A DNA stretch of 64,000 bases, taken from Flavobacteriia bacterium (GTDB lineage Bacteria > Bacteroidota > Bacteroidia > Flavobacteriales > Weeksellaceae). The first letter of the stretch is position 1; each line of letters starts with the position of its first letter. The stretch is taken from assembly GCA_015999765.1 (NCBI GenBank), contig JAECQR010000005.1, positions 62,001-126,000 of the forward strand, given 5' to 3'. The notes beneath the pieces are model-generated. The model was not told where the DNA came from and searched no databases. It saw only the letters and a list, made by a program, of their open reading frames with translations. The position numbers and the translations under genes were made by a program. Shown here one piece after another: positions 52,339 through 61,903 of the stretch.

Positions 52339-53511
52339 TTATTTTAAATTTTCTAACAGTTGCTTTGCCATAGTTGCATCTTTGCCCTGACTTTCTGTAA
52401 GGGTCTGTGAAAGTTTAGCATACATCTTTGCATTTTCCTTTTTTCCGGTTTTGGAATATAATTTTGCTAAGATATAAGTGTTTTCAGGATTTTCCGCTCT
52501 CATTACCGATTTTTCCGCCCATTCTTCAGCTTTTTTTAATGAGCTGGGATTCGAAACATGCTCACTGAATATCCAAGCTGCTTTCAGCAGTTCTTCTGGT
52601 TCAAACTGATCGGAATTGTTATAGTATTTCAGCGCAGCTTTTTCATATCCTGTGAAGTTTCCGTAAGTCGGGTAAAGAATCACTTTCATTCTGTTCAGGG
52701 CGATTTCGGCTTCATCTTTTCCGATGAGCGGAATCGCATTCTTATAAAAATAATCATCATTAATGGCACCTGTCTTTTGGTCAAGGGAATTTTCAAGAAC
52801 CCTAGATATTTTAATATTGGTATCAAACTGATTATAAATATCTTCCGACATCAGCGAAGTAATTTCCTTTTTTTTGGAAGTAAAAGTCTGGTAATTGGCG
52901 TCACTTGGTGATTTGATAAAGTACAGCAAGAGACCAACTTCATCCTTCGTAAGCATTTGATCCTTCTTTACCTTAAAATATCTTTCAGAAGCCTTTTTCG
53001 CAAGTTCGTAATCGCTATCGGAATACAGCCTCATCATATTAAGCAGGAATTCAGGGTCGGCTTCTCCTTTTTCGAAGAGCTCTTTGTTTGATGCGGTGCG
53101 GAATTTAGGGTTATTCGCTTCTTTCGCCACCGAAAGAAAAGCTTCTTCACCCATATAACCGTAACTGTTCATTACCACTTCACCGTCGCCATTCAGGAAC
53201 AGGAACGATGGATAGGAACGGATTCCGTATTTCGCAGCAATTTCCCGACCTTCACCTTTCTCCATATCAAAACGTGCATTAATGAAGTTGCTGTTATAAT
53301 ATTCGCGCACCGCTGGTAAAGGGAAAATGTTTTTCTCCATCAGTTTGCATGGGCCGCACCAAACCGCAAAGGCATCCATAAAAACCAATTTTTTTTCTTT
53401 TTTTGCTTTTGCCAGAATTTCCTTGAACGTGCCTTTTTCAAAATTGATGCTTTCCTGCGAAAACATCGATAGAGAAATAAAAAATATAAATAAAGAAAAT
53501 GTTTTTTTCAT
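52339..53511 (-). CDS. Secreted thioredoxin-fold protein with TPR-like tail
   Basis: 390 residues: signal peptide (1-19), thioredoxin domain with active site WCGPC (Cys52, Cys55), then a helical C-terminal half with repeat-like alanine-rich helices (KAEEWAEKSV, TYILAKLYSKTGKKENAK). Probably a periplasmic thiol-disulfide oxidoreductase of DUF255/thioredoxin_7 type. It leads the unit with the DUF3575-like and small membrane proteins. Confidence 0.85.
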   Translation of the reverse strand: MKKTFSLFIFFISLSMFSQESINFEKGTFKEILAKAKKEKKLVFMDAFAVWCGPCKLMEKNIFPLPAVREYYNSNFINARFDMEKGEGREIAAKYGIRSYPSFLFLNGDGEVVMNSYGYMGEEAFLSVAKEANNPKFRTASNKELFEKGEADPEFLLNMMRLYSDSDYELAKKASERYFKVKKDQMLTKDEVGLLLYFIKSPSDANYQTFTSKKKEITSLMSEDIYNQFDTNIKISRVLENSLDQKTGAINDDYFYKNAIPLIGKDEAEIALNRMKVILYPTYGNFTGYEKAALKYYNNSDQFEPEELLKAAWIFSEHVSNPSSLKKAEEWAEKSVMRAENPENTYILAKLYSKTGKKENAKMYAKLSQTLTESQGKDATMAKQLLENLK

Positions 53512-53585
53512 GAAGTTAAAAATGTGATGCGAATATAAATATAATATATAACGGTAGAAAATTTTTATAAATCTTCTGGCTTTAA

Positions 53586-53617
53586 AAACCCCTTCAGCTA
53601 AATTGCAGAAGGGGTTT
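53586..53617 (-). terminator. Terminator of glnS (minus strand)
   Basis: A 10-bp stem (53586-53595 with 53608-53617) with a 12-nt loop and Ts on the minus-strand side. Confidence 0.8.
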
Positions 53618-53621
53618 GAGA

Positions 53622-55295
53622 TTATTCGGGTTTATAACCGTCTTTGAGTGTTACAGTTCTGTTGAATACCAGTTTGTCGGCAGTAGAATCTTTATCTTTC
53701 GTGAAATAACCGATTCGCTGGAACTGGTAGGGCTGCCCGATTTCTGCATTTGCCAGACTTGGTTCTGCAAATCCCATCACGGTTTTCAAGCTGTCCGGAT
53801 TGATGAATTCCATGAAATCAGTCTCTTTCTCCGCATCGGGTTGTGGAGTAGTGAAGAGTCTGTCGTAAATTCTCACTTCTACAGGCAGAGCATGCTTTGC
53901 TGAAACCCAATGCAAAGTTCCTTTTACTTTTCTCAGACTTTCCTCGGTTCCGCTTCCGGATTTACTTTTCGGGTCATAAGTCGCAAAAATGGTTGTGATC
54001 TCTCCGTTTTCGTCTTTTTCAACGCGCTCCGCTTTGATGATGTAAGCGGATTTCAGGCGAACTTCACCTCCAGGTTTCAGACGGAAAAATTTATTTCCGG
54101 CTTCTTCTTTGAAATCTTCCCGCTCAATATAAAGTTCTCTTGAAAACGGAATTTCTCTAGTTCCGGCATTCTCATCTTCAGGATTGTTTTCTGTCTCCAG
54201 CCATTCTTCAGAATCAGCAGGGTAGTTTTCAATAACCAATTTTACAGGATCTACAACCGCCATAACACGTGTTGATATTTTATTCAAATCTTCGCGAACG
54301 AAAAATTCAAGCAGCTGAATATCAATTAAGTTTTCTCTTTTGGCAACGCCCACTCTTTCGATAAAATTTTTGATGGCTTTCGGGGTGAAACCTAATCTGC
54401 GCATACCGGAAATAGTAGGCATTCTTGGATCATCCCAACCAGTTACCGTTTTTTCAGCGACCAAACGCTGTAATTTTCTTTTTGAAGTAATCATATAAGA
54501 AACATTCATTCTTGCGAATTCCCGCTGTTTGTTTCTTACTAAGTTTTCCTCATAAACCTGATCCAGATACCAGTCGTACAGCGGGCGGTGATTTTCGAAC
54601 TCGAGTGAACATAGGGAGTGAGAAATCTGCTCGATATAATCTGATTCGCCGTGTGCCCAATCGTACATCGGATAAATCTTCCACTTGTCTCCGGTTCTGT
54701 GGTGTGGTCTTTTCAGGATTCTGTACATAACAGGATCGCGCATGTTCATGTTTGGTGATGCCATATCGATTTTGGCGCGCAGTGACATGGCTCCTTCTTC
54801 ATATTCCCCGTTTTTCATTTTTTCAAAAAGCTCCAGACTTTCTTCTACAGGTCGGTTTCTGAAAGGAGAATCGATTCCCTCTTCGAAAGGGTTTTTTCGC
54901 TGGGCGGTAATTTCTTCTGAAGACTGCTCATCAACATAAGCTTTACCATCTTTAATCATCTGAACTGCCCAGTCATAAAGCGTGTCGAAATAATCGGAAG
55001 CATAAAGTTCCTTGTCATATTGGAAACCCAGCCAGTCGATATCTGCTTTAATGGAATCTACAAATTCCTGTTCTTCTTTCTCAGGGTTGGTATCATCAAA
55101 ACGCAGGTTTACCGGTGCTCCATATTTTTCACCCAAACCAAAGTTGATGCAGATGGCTTTTGTATGACCAATATGCAGGTATCCGTTCGGTTCCGGCGGA
55201 AAACGGAAGCGTAGTTTATCCTTTGGGAAACCGTTCGCTAAATCTTCTTCTATAATTTGCTCAATAAAATTGAGTGATTTTTTTTCTTCTTCCAT
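53622..55295 (-). CDS. glnS: Glutamine-tRNA ligase
   Basis: 557 residues, class I aminoacyl-tRNA synthetase with PPEPNGYLHIGHTKA (HIGH, His41-His44), a KMSKS-like MITSKRKL, DDTNPEKE and the C-terminal anticodon-binding beta-barrels. GlnRS in place of the Glu-tRNA amidotransferase route is known in part of the Bacteroidota. The stop lies just past a hairpin terminator. Confidence 0.95.
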   Translation of the reverse strand: MEEEKKSLNFIEQIIEEDLANGFPKDKLRFRFPPEPNGYLHIGHTKAICINFGLGEKYGAPVNLRFDDTNPEKEEQEFVDSIKADIDWLGFQYDKELYASDYFDTLYDWAVQMIKDGKAYVDEQSSEEITAQRKNPFEEGIDSPFRNRPVEESLELFEKMKNGEYEEGAMSLRAKIDMASPNMNMRDPVMYRILKRPHHRTGDKWKIYPMYDWAHGESDYIEQISHSLCSLEFENHRPLYDWYLDQVYEENLVRNKQREFARMNVSYMITSKRKLQRLVAEKTVTGWDDPRMPTISGMRRLGFTPKAIKNFIERVGVAKRENLIDIQLLEFFVREDLNKISTRVMAVVDPVKLVIENYPADSEEWLETENNPEDENAGTREIPFSRELYIEREDFKEEAGNKFFRLKPGGEVRLKSAYIIKAERVEKDENGEITTIFATYDPKSKSGSGTEESLRKVKGTLHWVSAKHALPVEVRIYDRLFTTPQPDAEKETDFMEFINPDSLKTVMGFAEPSLANAEIGQPYQFQRIGYFTKDKDSTADKLVFNRTVTLKDGYKPE

Positions 55296-55315
55296 TTTAG
55301 ATTCTTTGTAAAAGG

Positions 55316-55323
55316 CAAATTTA
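55316..55323 (-). promoter_or_regulatory. -7 box of glnS (TAAATTTG on minus strand)
   Basis: CAAATTTA on plus lies 20 nt before the glnS ATG. No -33 TTG was found at proper spacing. Confidence 0.5.
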
Positions 55324-55476
55324 CGGATTATTGATAAAAAAGATGCTACTTTTTCCTAAGCTATTTATGTGTAGTGAAATGAAGGTTTGATTTTTGATGC
55401 TATGCAGAAAATAACTTCGTGCATGAGAATCAATCTGATTTGTTCTCAGCTTTATCAAACATAAAAAACACCAACC

Positions 55477-56190
55477 ATGAAAACCTTATTTTTTGCACTT
55501 CTGGTTTCGGGCTCCCTTTTCGGGCAGGAAAGCAATTCCGAAAAGATGAATATTGTGAAAACCAATGTTACCGCCTATGCTTTCAGGAATGTTAATTTGA
55601 CTTACGAACGCATTCTAAGTAAGAAATTTTCAATCGTGGCAGGCTACGGAACAGTGAGTAAAGGGAAAATTCCGTTCAGCAGCAGTATTCTGAAAGATAC
55701 CGAATTTACTGATACGCAGGTGGGACTTACTCATTTTACTATAGAGCCCCGTATTTACTTCGGACAGGGCTATGGCAGGGGATTTTATCTCGCGCCGTAT
55801 TACCGACATACAACTGTTAATGCAGATAATGTTACTTTTAATGTAAATTTTAGCACCGATTCAGTGCCAATGAAAATTGCAGGTAAAGCCACGGGCGACA
55901 GCGGGGGTTTAATGTTGGGTGTACAGTGGTTCCTGGGAAAAACCGACAGCTGGATTCTTGATTTTTGGATCACAGGCGCGCATTACGGAAAGGGAAGAGG
56001 TGATTTCCGCGGAAATTCTGCGCGACCGCTTACTGAAGAAGAGCAGGCGCAGGTAAGACAGGAAATCGATGATCTCGATATTCCATTCGTAGAATATACG
56101 GTCACTACTGATACAAACGGTGCGACCATTAATGTTGACGGTCCCTGGGCCGGGCTGCGATCAGGTCTTTCTTTCGGTTACCGGTTTTAG
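55477..56190 (+). CDS. DUF3575-like outer-membrane protein (237 aa)
   Basis: Signal peptide (to LFGQ), KTNVTAYAFRNVNLTYERILSKK (the DUF3575 opening) split by strand turns, aromatic-rich strands and terminal LSFGYRF, the final Phe expected for barrel assembly. A longer periplasmic-type loop (~180-215) carries the acidic LTEEEQAQ stretch. Function unknown. Divergent from glnS. Confidence 0.78.
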   Translation: MKTLFFALLVSGSLFGQESNSEKMNIVKTNVTAYAFRNVNLTYERILSKKFSIVAGYGTVSKGKIPFSSSILKDTEFTDTQVGLTHFTIEPRIYFGQGYGRGFYLAPYYRHTTVNADNVTFNVNFSTDSVPMKIAGKATGDSGGLMLGVQWFLGKTDSWILDFWITGAHYGKGRGDFRGNSARPLTEEEQAQVRQEIDDLDIPFVEYTVTTDTNGATINVDGPWAGLRSGLSFGYRF

Positions 56191-56264
56191 GAGGTTAAAG
56201 GGGTTTTTCAAACCGCGTTAGATATTTTAATTACAGCGAAGTTAAAAATAAATATAAAAAAAGA

Positions 56265-56286
56265 ATACCAATGATCGTTTTGGTAT
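56265..56286 (+). other. Hairpin upstream of a possible small gene
   Basis: A 7-bp perfect inverted repeat (56265-56271 with 56280-56286) with an 8-nt loop in an A-rich stretch. It could be an operator or a 5' RNA element of the small ORF at 56339. Confidence 0.35.
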
Positions 56287-56338
56287 GATAATGGATGCAG
56301 GAAAAACATCATTCATTAACACTTAATTTTTTATTTCT

Positions 56339-56416
56339 ATGAAAACTTTTAAAAGAAAATTTGCACTCATGGTGCGGAATTTGAAAAGAAACATTTTTAT
56401 AGAAAACGTAATTTAA
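56339..56416 (+). CDS. Possible 25-residue basic peptide
   Basis: ATG to TAA encodes 25 residues beginning MKTFKRKFAL, with six Lys/Arg in the first 17 and a hydrophobic end. It stands alone between an upstream hairpin and a strong plus-strand terminator 20 bases downstream, which suggests that a short transcript is made here. No homologue is known to me; a non-coding RNA is the alternative. Confidence 0.35.
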   Translation: MKTFKRKFALMVRNLKRNIFIENVI

Positions 56417-56436
56417 TCTGTGGGGGATTAGATTTC

Positions 56437-56467
56437 AAAAGTCTGAAAGCAATTTCAGACTTTTTTT
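56437..56467 (+). terminator. Strong terminator with GCAA tetraloop
   Basis: A 12-bp perfect stem (56437-56448 with 56453-56464), GNRA-type loop GCAA and seven Ts at 56461-56467. It overlaps the last codons of the minus-strand menC gene. It lies 250 bases past the DUF3575 stop, so it more likely ends a separate short transcript. Confidence 0.82.
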
Positions 56468-57462
56468 GCGGAAAGAAGATCGCCGTTCAGCTGAAGTCCG
56501 GTTTCAAAATTATTGGTGAATAATCCGCCGGTTCCCAGTCCCTGAGGGATTTTAGGGTTCTTGGAAAAGGTATATTGCGCAATTGCGTTGAGCCCAATGT
56601 TGCTTTCAAGCGCAGAAGTGATCCACCAGCCTATTCCCAGATTTTCCGCCAGAGAAATCCATTCGTCACTTCCCGAAAAACCGCCAATTAAAGAAGGTTT
56701 CAGAATAATATACTGTGGTTTTATTTTTTCAAGCAGTTCCTGTTTTTTCCGAAGTGTTACAACACCAATCAGTTCTTCGTCTAATGCGATTGAAGTGGGA
56801 GTATCTGAACAGAGTTTCTGCATTTGTTCCCAATTTCCTGCTTTGATGGGCTGTTCAATTGAATGAATTTCCAACTCATACAGTTCTTCTAAAACTGTTT
56901 TTGCTTCTTCAAAACTGAAACCACCATTGGCATCAACTCTCAATTCAAGCTGTGTTGAAGGAAATGTTTCACGAAGTTTTTTCAGGATCTGTTTTTCAGA
57001 ATTCCAGTCTGTACCGATTTTCAGTTTTAAACAATCGAATCCCAGATTTAATTTTTCCCGAATCTGTTCCTCCATAAATCCGGAATCGCCCATCCAGATT
57101 AAGCCGTTGATTTTTATGGATGATTTTCCTTTAGTGAAATCACTCGGGAAATATAGATCACTGCCGTGTTTTAAATTCAGAATTGCCTGTTCGTACCCGA
57201 ACCAAATGGATGGAAAGTGTTTCAGTTCTTCTTTAAGGTTTCCGTGATCTGCATTGATGTTTTCACAAAGCCAGTGTAGTTTTTCCTCATATTCAGGCAC
57301 GTCATCATAACTCAGTCCCCTGAAAATTCCGCATTCACCTGTTCCGGTCTGCCCGTTTTTGGTAATTTTCAGGAAAAAAGTTTCTTTCGTATTTAAAACA
57401 CCGCGGGAAGTTCCGCCCGGCCTTTTAAAGTTGAGAATGTATTTGGAGTATGTTGCCTTCAA
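56455..57462 (-). CDS. menC: o-Succinylbenzoate synthase (enolase superfamily)
   Basis: 335 residues: the enolase N-terminal domain followed by a barrel with KLKIG (catalytic Lys pair), RVDANGG, IEQPI, ALDEEL (metal Asp/Glu set) and LKPSLIGG. The ending GLGTGGLFTNNF is typical of flavobacterial MenC. It makes o-succinylbenzoate for menaquinone. Dipeptide epimerase, a sister activity, is less likely. It is 26 bases downstream of fbp. Confidence 0.83.
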   Translation of the reverse strand: MKATYSKYILNFKRPGGTSRGVLNTKETFFLKITKNGQTGTGECGIFRGLSYDDVPEYEEKLHWLCENINADHGNLKEELKHFPSIWFGYEQAILNLKHGSDLYFPSDFTKGKSSIKINGLIWMGDSGFMEEQIREKLNLGFDCLKLKIGTDWNSEKQILKKLRETFPSTQLELRVDANGGFSFEEAKTVLEELYELEIHSIEQPIKAGNWEQMQKLCSDTPTSIALDEELIGVVTLRKKQELLEKIKPQYIILKPSLIGGFSGSDEWISLAENLGIGWWITSALESNIGLNAIAQYTFSKNPKIPQGLGTGGLFTNNFETGLQLNGDLLSAKKV

Positions 57463-57488
57463 GACGGGTTTAGTAATATATTCTAAAA

Positions 57489-58502
57489 TTATTCTGCCGA
57501 AGCTCTCATGAACTCTTCCGCTTTTTCCACCATTTTGTAGCTTCCGCAGAAAAACGGTACGCGCTGGTGCAGTTCTGTAGGTTCAATTTCCAGAATTCGC
57601 TGGAAGCCGTTGGTGCATTTTCCGCCTGCCTGCTCCGCCAATAGCGCCATAGGATTGCATTCGTAAAGGAGCCTTAGCTTTCCGTTCGGAGAATGTGCGG
57701 TTGATGGATAAATGTATATTCCGCCTTTAATCATGTTTCGGTGAAAGTCCGATACCAGACTTCCGATGTAGCGGGAAGTGTAAGGTCTGTCTTCCTCCTC
57801 GCGCTGGCAGTATTTGATATAATTTTTCACGCCCTGAGGAAATTTGATATAGTTTCCCTCGTTAATTGAGTAGATTTTTCCTGTTTCAGGGAATTTCATA
57901 CAAGGGTGAGAAAGGTAATATGTTCCTAAACTCGGATCGAGGGTAAATCCGTTTACGCCATTTCCGGTCGTGTATACGATCATGGTCGATGAACCGTAAA
58001 CCACATATCCTGCGGCAGCCTGATTGACGCCTTTCTGTAAAAAATCTTCTAAACTCACTGGCGTACCAGGTTCTGTAACCCTTCTGTAGATGGAAAAAAT
58101 GGTTCCCACTGAAACATTCACGTCAATATTTGAGGATCCGTCTAAGGGGTCAATCAAAACAACATATTTACTCAGGTGAGCGTTTGAGCTCGCTTTTATT
58201 TCAATGAAATCATCGCTTTCTTCTGAGGCAATTCCACAAACAACTTCCCGCTGGGAAAGGGCTTCAATAAAGATTTCATTGGCCAGAACATCCAATTTCT
58301 GCTGTTCTTCACCCTGGATGTTTTCGTTACCTGCTTTGCCGATGATATTGGCAATTCCGGCCTTGTTTACTTCGCGGTTAACTACTTTTGATGCTAAGCG
58401 TATTGCACTTAAAAGCCGGGATAATTCCCCGGTGGAATACAGAAAGTCTTCCTGTTTGTCAATGATGAATTCGCCTAAGGTTTGAAAATTTTTTTCTGAC
58501 AT
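57489..58502 (-). CDS. fbp: Class 1 fructose-1,6-bisphosphatase
   Basis: 337 residues with the metal-binding [13 protein letters not shown] motif, SEESDD before it, and a C-terminal [17 protein letters not shown]. It hydrolyses fructose-1,6-bisphosphate in gluconeogenesis. First gene of a likely fbp-menC unit, divergent from aspartate kinase. Confidence 0.95.
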   Translation of the reverse strand: MSEKNFQTLGEFIIDKQEDFLYSTGELSRLLSAIRLASKVVNREVNKAGIANIIGKAGNENIQGEEQQKLDVLANEIFIEALSQREVVCGIASEESDDFIEIKASSNAHLSKYVVLIDPLDGSSNIDVNVSVGTIFSIYRRVTEPGTPVSLEDFLQKGVNQAAAGYVVYGSSTMIVYTTGNGVNGFTLDPSLGTYYLSHPCMKFPETGKIYSINEGNYIKFPQGVKNYIKYCQREEEDRPYTSRYIGSLVSDFHRNMIKGGIYIYPSTAHSPNGKLRLLYECNPMALLAEQAGGKCTNGFQRILEIEPTELHQRVPFFCGSYKMVEKAEEFMRASAE

Positions 58503-58657
58503 TTTTTACTTTATTGATATTTACAAATTTCGTAAAATTCTTTCAATACACCGCTTTTAAATGTGATTTATATATGGGTATTCTGTAATCTTATTTTTAA
58601 AGTTGGGAAAGGATTTAAGCTGCAGTGAACCCGTTTTTTTATGTCGCTCTAAATTAA

Positions 58658-58665
58658 TAATTTTG
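58658..58665 (+). promoter_or_regulatory. Candidate -7 box of aspartate kinase
   Basis: TAATTTTG ends 68 nt before the ATG at 58734. It would give a long leader; no -33 TTG is seen. The rest of the 231-base divergent gap is AT-rich without other clear signals. Confidence 0.35.
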
Positions 58666-58733
58666 TCGGCGGATATTTTCTGTTGTAAAATATTTACGTT
58701 ACTGATCTAATATATTGATATATAAATATTTAA

Positions 58734-59972
58734 ATGAAAGTTTTCAAGTTTGGAGGCGCATCGGTTAAAGATGCCGAGGGAGTGAAAAATGTTGCACTTG
58801 TTTTAGAATCCCAGGGTTTCGAAAAATGTTTGCTGGTGGTTTCAGCAATGGGAAAAACAACAAATGCACTTGAAAAGGTAGTTGAAAACTATTTTGCAAA
58901 AGAAAATTATCACGCAGAAATAGAAAAAGTAAAGCAGAATCATTTGGAAATCTCTAATGGGCTTTTTAAGGAAAATCATCCCGTTTTTGCTGAAATTTCT
59001 TTGTTTTTTGATGATATTGAATCTTTTTTAAGAAGAAATAAATCTCCCAACTATAATTTTGTTTATGATCAGGTGGTGAGCTGCGGAGAAATGATATCCT
59101 CCAAAATTCTTAGCGAGTATCTGAATGACATTCAATTCAAAAATATCTGGCTAGACTCCCGGGATTACGTAAAAACCGACAGCAATTACCGCGAAGGGAA
59201 TATCGACTGGGAAGAAACGCAGAAAAATATTTCAGCTCTGAATCACGGAGTTTCTTATGTAACCCAAGGTTTTATAGGTTCTGAAAGCAATAATTTCACG
59301 GTGACACTTGGTAGGGAAGGTTCCGATTATTCAGCAGCTGTTTTTGCATACTGCATGAATGCGGAAGCGATGACCATCTGGAAAGACGTTCCCGGAGTGA
59401 TGACAGGCGATCCCCGAAAATTCGATAATGTGTCGCTCCTTTCGAATATCTCTTACGAAGAGGCAATTGAAATGGCGTATTACGGTGCATCAGTCATTCA
59501 CCCTAAAACCCTGCAGCCGCTTCAGCAGAAGAATATTCCGTTTTATGTAAAATCCTTTTTAGAACCTCAAAAACCTGGAACTAAAGTAGGGAATACCGAT
59601 AAAAACCGTTTCGAGGAATCCTATATTCTTAAAGAGAACCAGCATTTAATGCGCATCGCCACGCGCGATTTTTCGTTTATTGCCGAGGAACATCTAAGTC
59701 AGATTTTCGCGTTTCTTGCAAAATTTAAGATAAAGATTTCTCTTATGCAGAATTCAGCAATCTCGCTTGCGCTTTGTCTGGAGGATAAATACAACAATAT
59801 TGATGAACTGAATAAAGAGTTGCATATAATCTTCGACACCGAAATGGTGAAAAATGTTTCGCTTTTTACCGTAAGAAATGCTAATTTAGAAGACCTGAAT
59901 AAATTCTACGAGAATAAGAATATTCTTTTGGAACAGATTTCTAAAAAAACTATACAAGTTGTAACTAACTAA
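58734..59972 (+). CDS. Aspartate kinase (monofunctional)
   Basis: 412 residues: KFGGASVKD (residues 5-13), VTLGREGSDYSAA, and a C-terminal ACT region (MRIATRDFSFIAEEHLSQIF). It phosphorylates aspartate for lysine, threonine and methionine synthesis. No homoserine dehydrogenase domain is fused. It is 6 bases before the acyltransferase gene, so the two are probably co-transcribed. Confidence 0.92.
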   Translation: MKVFKFGGASVKDAEGVKNVALVLESQGFEKCLLVVSAMGKTTNALEKVVENYFAKENYHAEIEKVKQNHLEISNGLFKENHPVFAEISLFFDDIESFLRRNKSPNYNFVYDQVVSCGEMISSKILSEYLNDIQFKNIWLDSRDYVKTDSNYREGNIDWEETQKNISALNHGVSYVTQGFIGSESNNFTVTLGREGSDYSAAVFAYCMNAEAMTIWKDVPGVMTGDPRKFDNVSLLSNISYEEAIEMAYYGASVIHPKTLQPLQQKNIPFYVKSFLEPQKPGTKVGNTDKNRFEESYILKENQHLMRIATRDFSFIAEEHLSQIFAFLAKFKIKISLMQNSAISLALCLEDKYNNIDELNKELHIIFDTEMVKNVSLFTVRNANLEDLNKFYENKNILLEQISKKTIQVVTN

Positions 59973-59978
59973 TAACCA

Positions 59979-61817
59979 ATGAGTCTTATTTCAAGGAGTG
60001 ATTTAATTAAAGTTTCGGGTTTGGGGCGGATCGGGTTTCTGAAAAATCCTGTTGCTTCTGCTATCATGAATCTCACCAAGATTAATGAGGTCAACAAACT
60101 CTACGACGTTCTAAAAGATAAAAGCGGGAAAGATTTTTTCGATTCTTTCGTCCGGGAAAGAGATTTGAAGTACATTGTCTTCGAAGAAGATCTTGCTAAA
60201 ATCCCTAAAAGCGGTCCTTTTATCTTGGTTTCAAATCATCCGCTGGGTGCGATTGACGGGATTCTGATGGCTAAAATTCTAACCGAAATTCGTCCGGATT
60301 TTAAAATCATGGGGAACTTTCTGCTTGAAAAGATCAAGCCCATGGAACCCTTCGTAATCCCAGTGAATCCTTTTGAAACCAGAAAGGATGTCCGAAACAG
60401 CGCAACGGGAATGCGCGAAACTTTGAAGCATCTGGAGAATGGCGGCTGTGTCGGGATTTTTCCTGCCGGTGAAGTATCTAACAGAAATAACGATTTCAGC
60501 GAAATACGCGATAAAGCCTGGGAAAAGCCAGCGCTGAAACTCATAAAAATGGCGAAGGTTCCGGTTGTTCCTATGTATTTTCATGCAAAAAACAGTCGAC
60601 TTTTTTATCAGCTGGCCAAAATGCATCCTGACCTGCAGACATTGTTGCTCCCCGCAGAAATGATGCATAAAAGAGAAAAACCTATCCGCATCCGGATTGG
60701 GAAACCGGTTTCTGTAAAGGTTTTGGAAGATCATGATTCGGTTGAAGAAATGGGCGAATTCCTGCAGAAGAAGATTTATATGCTGAAATCTTATTATGAA
60801 AAGAGAAAATCTATTGCAGAACAGCTGAAACTTCCTAACCTTAAACTTAACTTCCCGCTGACCAAAGAAGAAAATGTGGTGCAGAACATCATTGATGAAA
60901 CACCGCAGGCAGACCTGGAAAATGAAATAGCTGAACTTCACAGGAAAGAAAAAATGCTCTTCCGAAATGCCAGCTACGAAGTATTTTTCTGTACCTATTC
61001 AGAAATTCCTTTTATCATGCGCGAAATCGGCAGACAGCGCGAGCTTACGTTCCGAAAAATTGGTGAAGGCAGCAATCTGCCCTTCGATCTGGATCATTAT
61101 GATGAACATTATCACCATCTTTTTCTCTGGGATAACGCAGCGAAAAAGTTAGTCGGCGCCTACCGAATGGCATTGGGCTGCGAAGTCATGAAAAAGCATG
61201 GCCTGGAAGGTTTTTATACGAGTTCACTTTTCGAATTTGATCCTGAGTTAAGACCTTTTTTCAGAAAAGTCATCGAAATGGGTCGTGCCTATATCTCTAC
61301 CGAATACCAGCAGAAACCATTGCCGCTCTTCCTTTTGTGGAGAGGAATCGTGCATGTTTGCCTTAGAAATCCGGAACATAAGTTCCTGATGGGAGGCGTG
61401 AGTATTTCCGATAAATTCTCTGAATTTTCGAAATCGCTGATGATTGAGTTTATGCGTTCGCACTACTATGATTCTGCAGTAGCGCAGTATATTCACCCGA
61501 AAAAGGAGTTTAAGGTAAAGTTAAAGGACCGCGATAAACACCTGTTTTTCGATGAGGTAGAATCTGATCTGAATAAACTCGACAAAATCATCGACGATCT
61601 TGAACCCGAAATGCGTTTGCCTGTCCTCATCAAGAAATACATCAAACAGAACGCAAAAGTGATCTCGTTCAACGTGGATCCAAGTTTTAATGATGCTATT
61701 GACGGCCTTATGTACATCCGGATCAGTGAACTTCCCGAGAGTACGATTAAGCCTGTACTGGAGGAAATGAGTGAGCAGATACAGAGTGAAGAAAATAATT
61801 CATCTGAGAATCAGTAA
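59979..61817 (+). CDS. Two-domain PlsC + GNAT acyltransferase, OlsF-like
   Basis: 612 residues. N-terminal PlsC-type O-acyltransferase domain (~60-270): SNHPLGAIDG (His87, Asp93, a five-residue gap rather than the usual four) and GIFPAGEVS (159-167). C-terminal OlsB/hemolysin-type GNAT domain (~325-520): YSEIPFIMREIGRQREL, KKLVGAYRMALG, KVIEMGRAYIS. This pair matches OlsF, which makes ornithine (or related amino-acid) lipids by N- then O-acylation. Substrate amino acid (ornithine, glycine, lysine) is not deducible. Confidence 0.83.
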   Translation: MSLISRSDLIKVSGLGRIGFLKNPVASAIMNLTKINEVNKLYDVLKDKSGKDFFDSFVRERDLKYIVFEEDLAKIPKSGPFILVSNHPLGAIDGILMAKILTEIRPDFKIMGNFLLEKIKPMEPFVIPVNPFETRKDVRNSATGMRETLKHLENGGCVGIFPAGEVSNRNNDFSEIRDKAWEKPALKLIKMAKVPVVPMYFHAKNSRLFYQLAKMHPDLQTLLLPAEMMHKREKPIRIRIGKPVSVKVLEDHDSVEEMGEFLQKKIYMLKSYYEKRKSIAEQLKLPNLKLNFPLTKEENVVQNIIDETPQADLENEIAELHRKEKMLFRNASYEVFFCTYSEIPFIMREIGRQRELTFRKIGEGSNLPFDLDHYDEHYHHLFLWDNAAKKLVGAYRMALGCEVMKKHGLEGFYTSSLFEFDPELRPFFRKVIEMGRAYISTEYQQKPLPLFLLWRGIVHVCLRNPEHKFLMGGVSISDKFSEFSKSLMIEFMRSHYYDSAVAQYIHPKKEFKVKLKDRDKHLFFDEVESDLNKLDKIIDDLEPEMRLPVLIKKYIKQNAKVISFNVDPSFNDAIDGLMYIRISELPESTIKPVLEEMSEQIQSEENNSSENQ

Positions 61818-61853
61818 ATTTCGCCTCAAACGGAATATTTTTCACGAAATGAC

Positions 61854-61884
61854 TTGCATCGTAAGGGAAAAGATTATACTTTTG
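61854..61884 (+). promoter_or_regulatory. Consensus promoter of tRNA-Phe
   Basis: TTG at 61854-61856, a 20-nt spacer and TACTTTTG at 61877-61884; the tRNA begins 19 bases later. Confidence 0.75.
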
Positions 61885-61903
61885 CACCACTCAATAACGG
61901 AAC

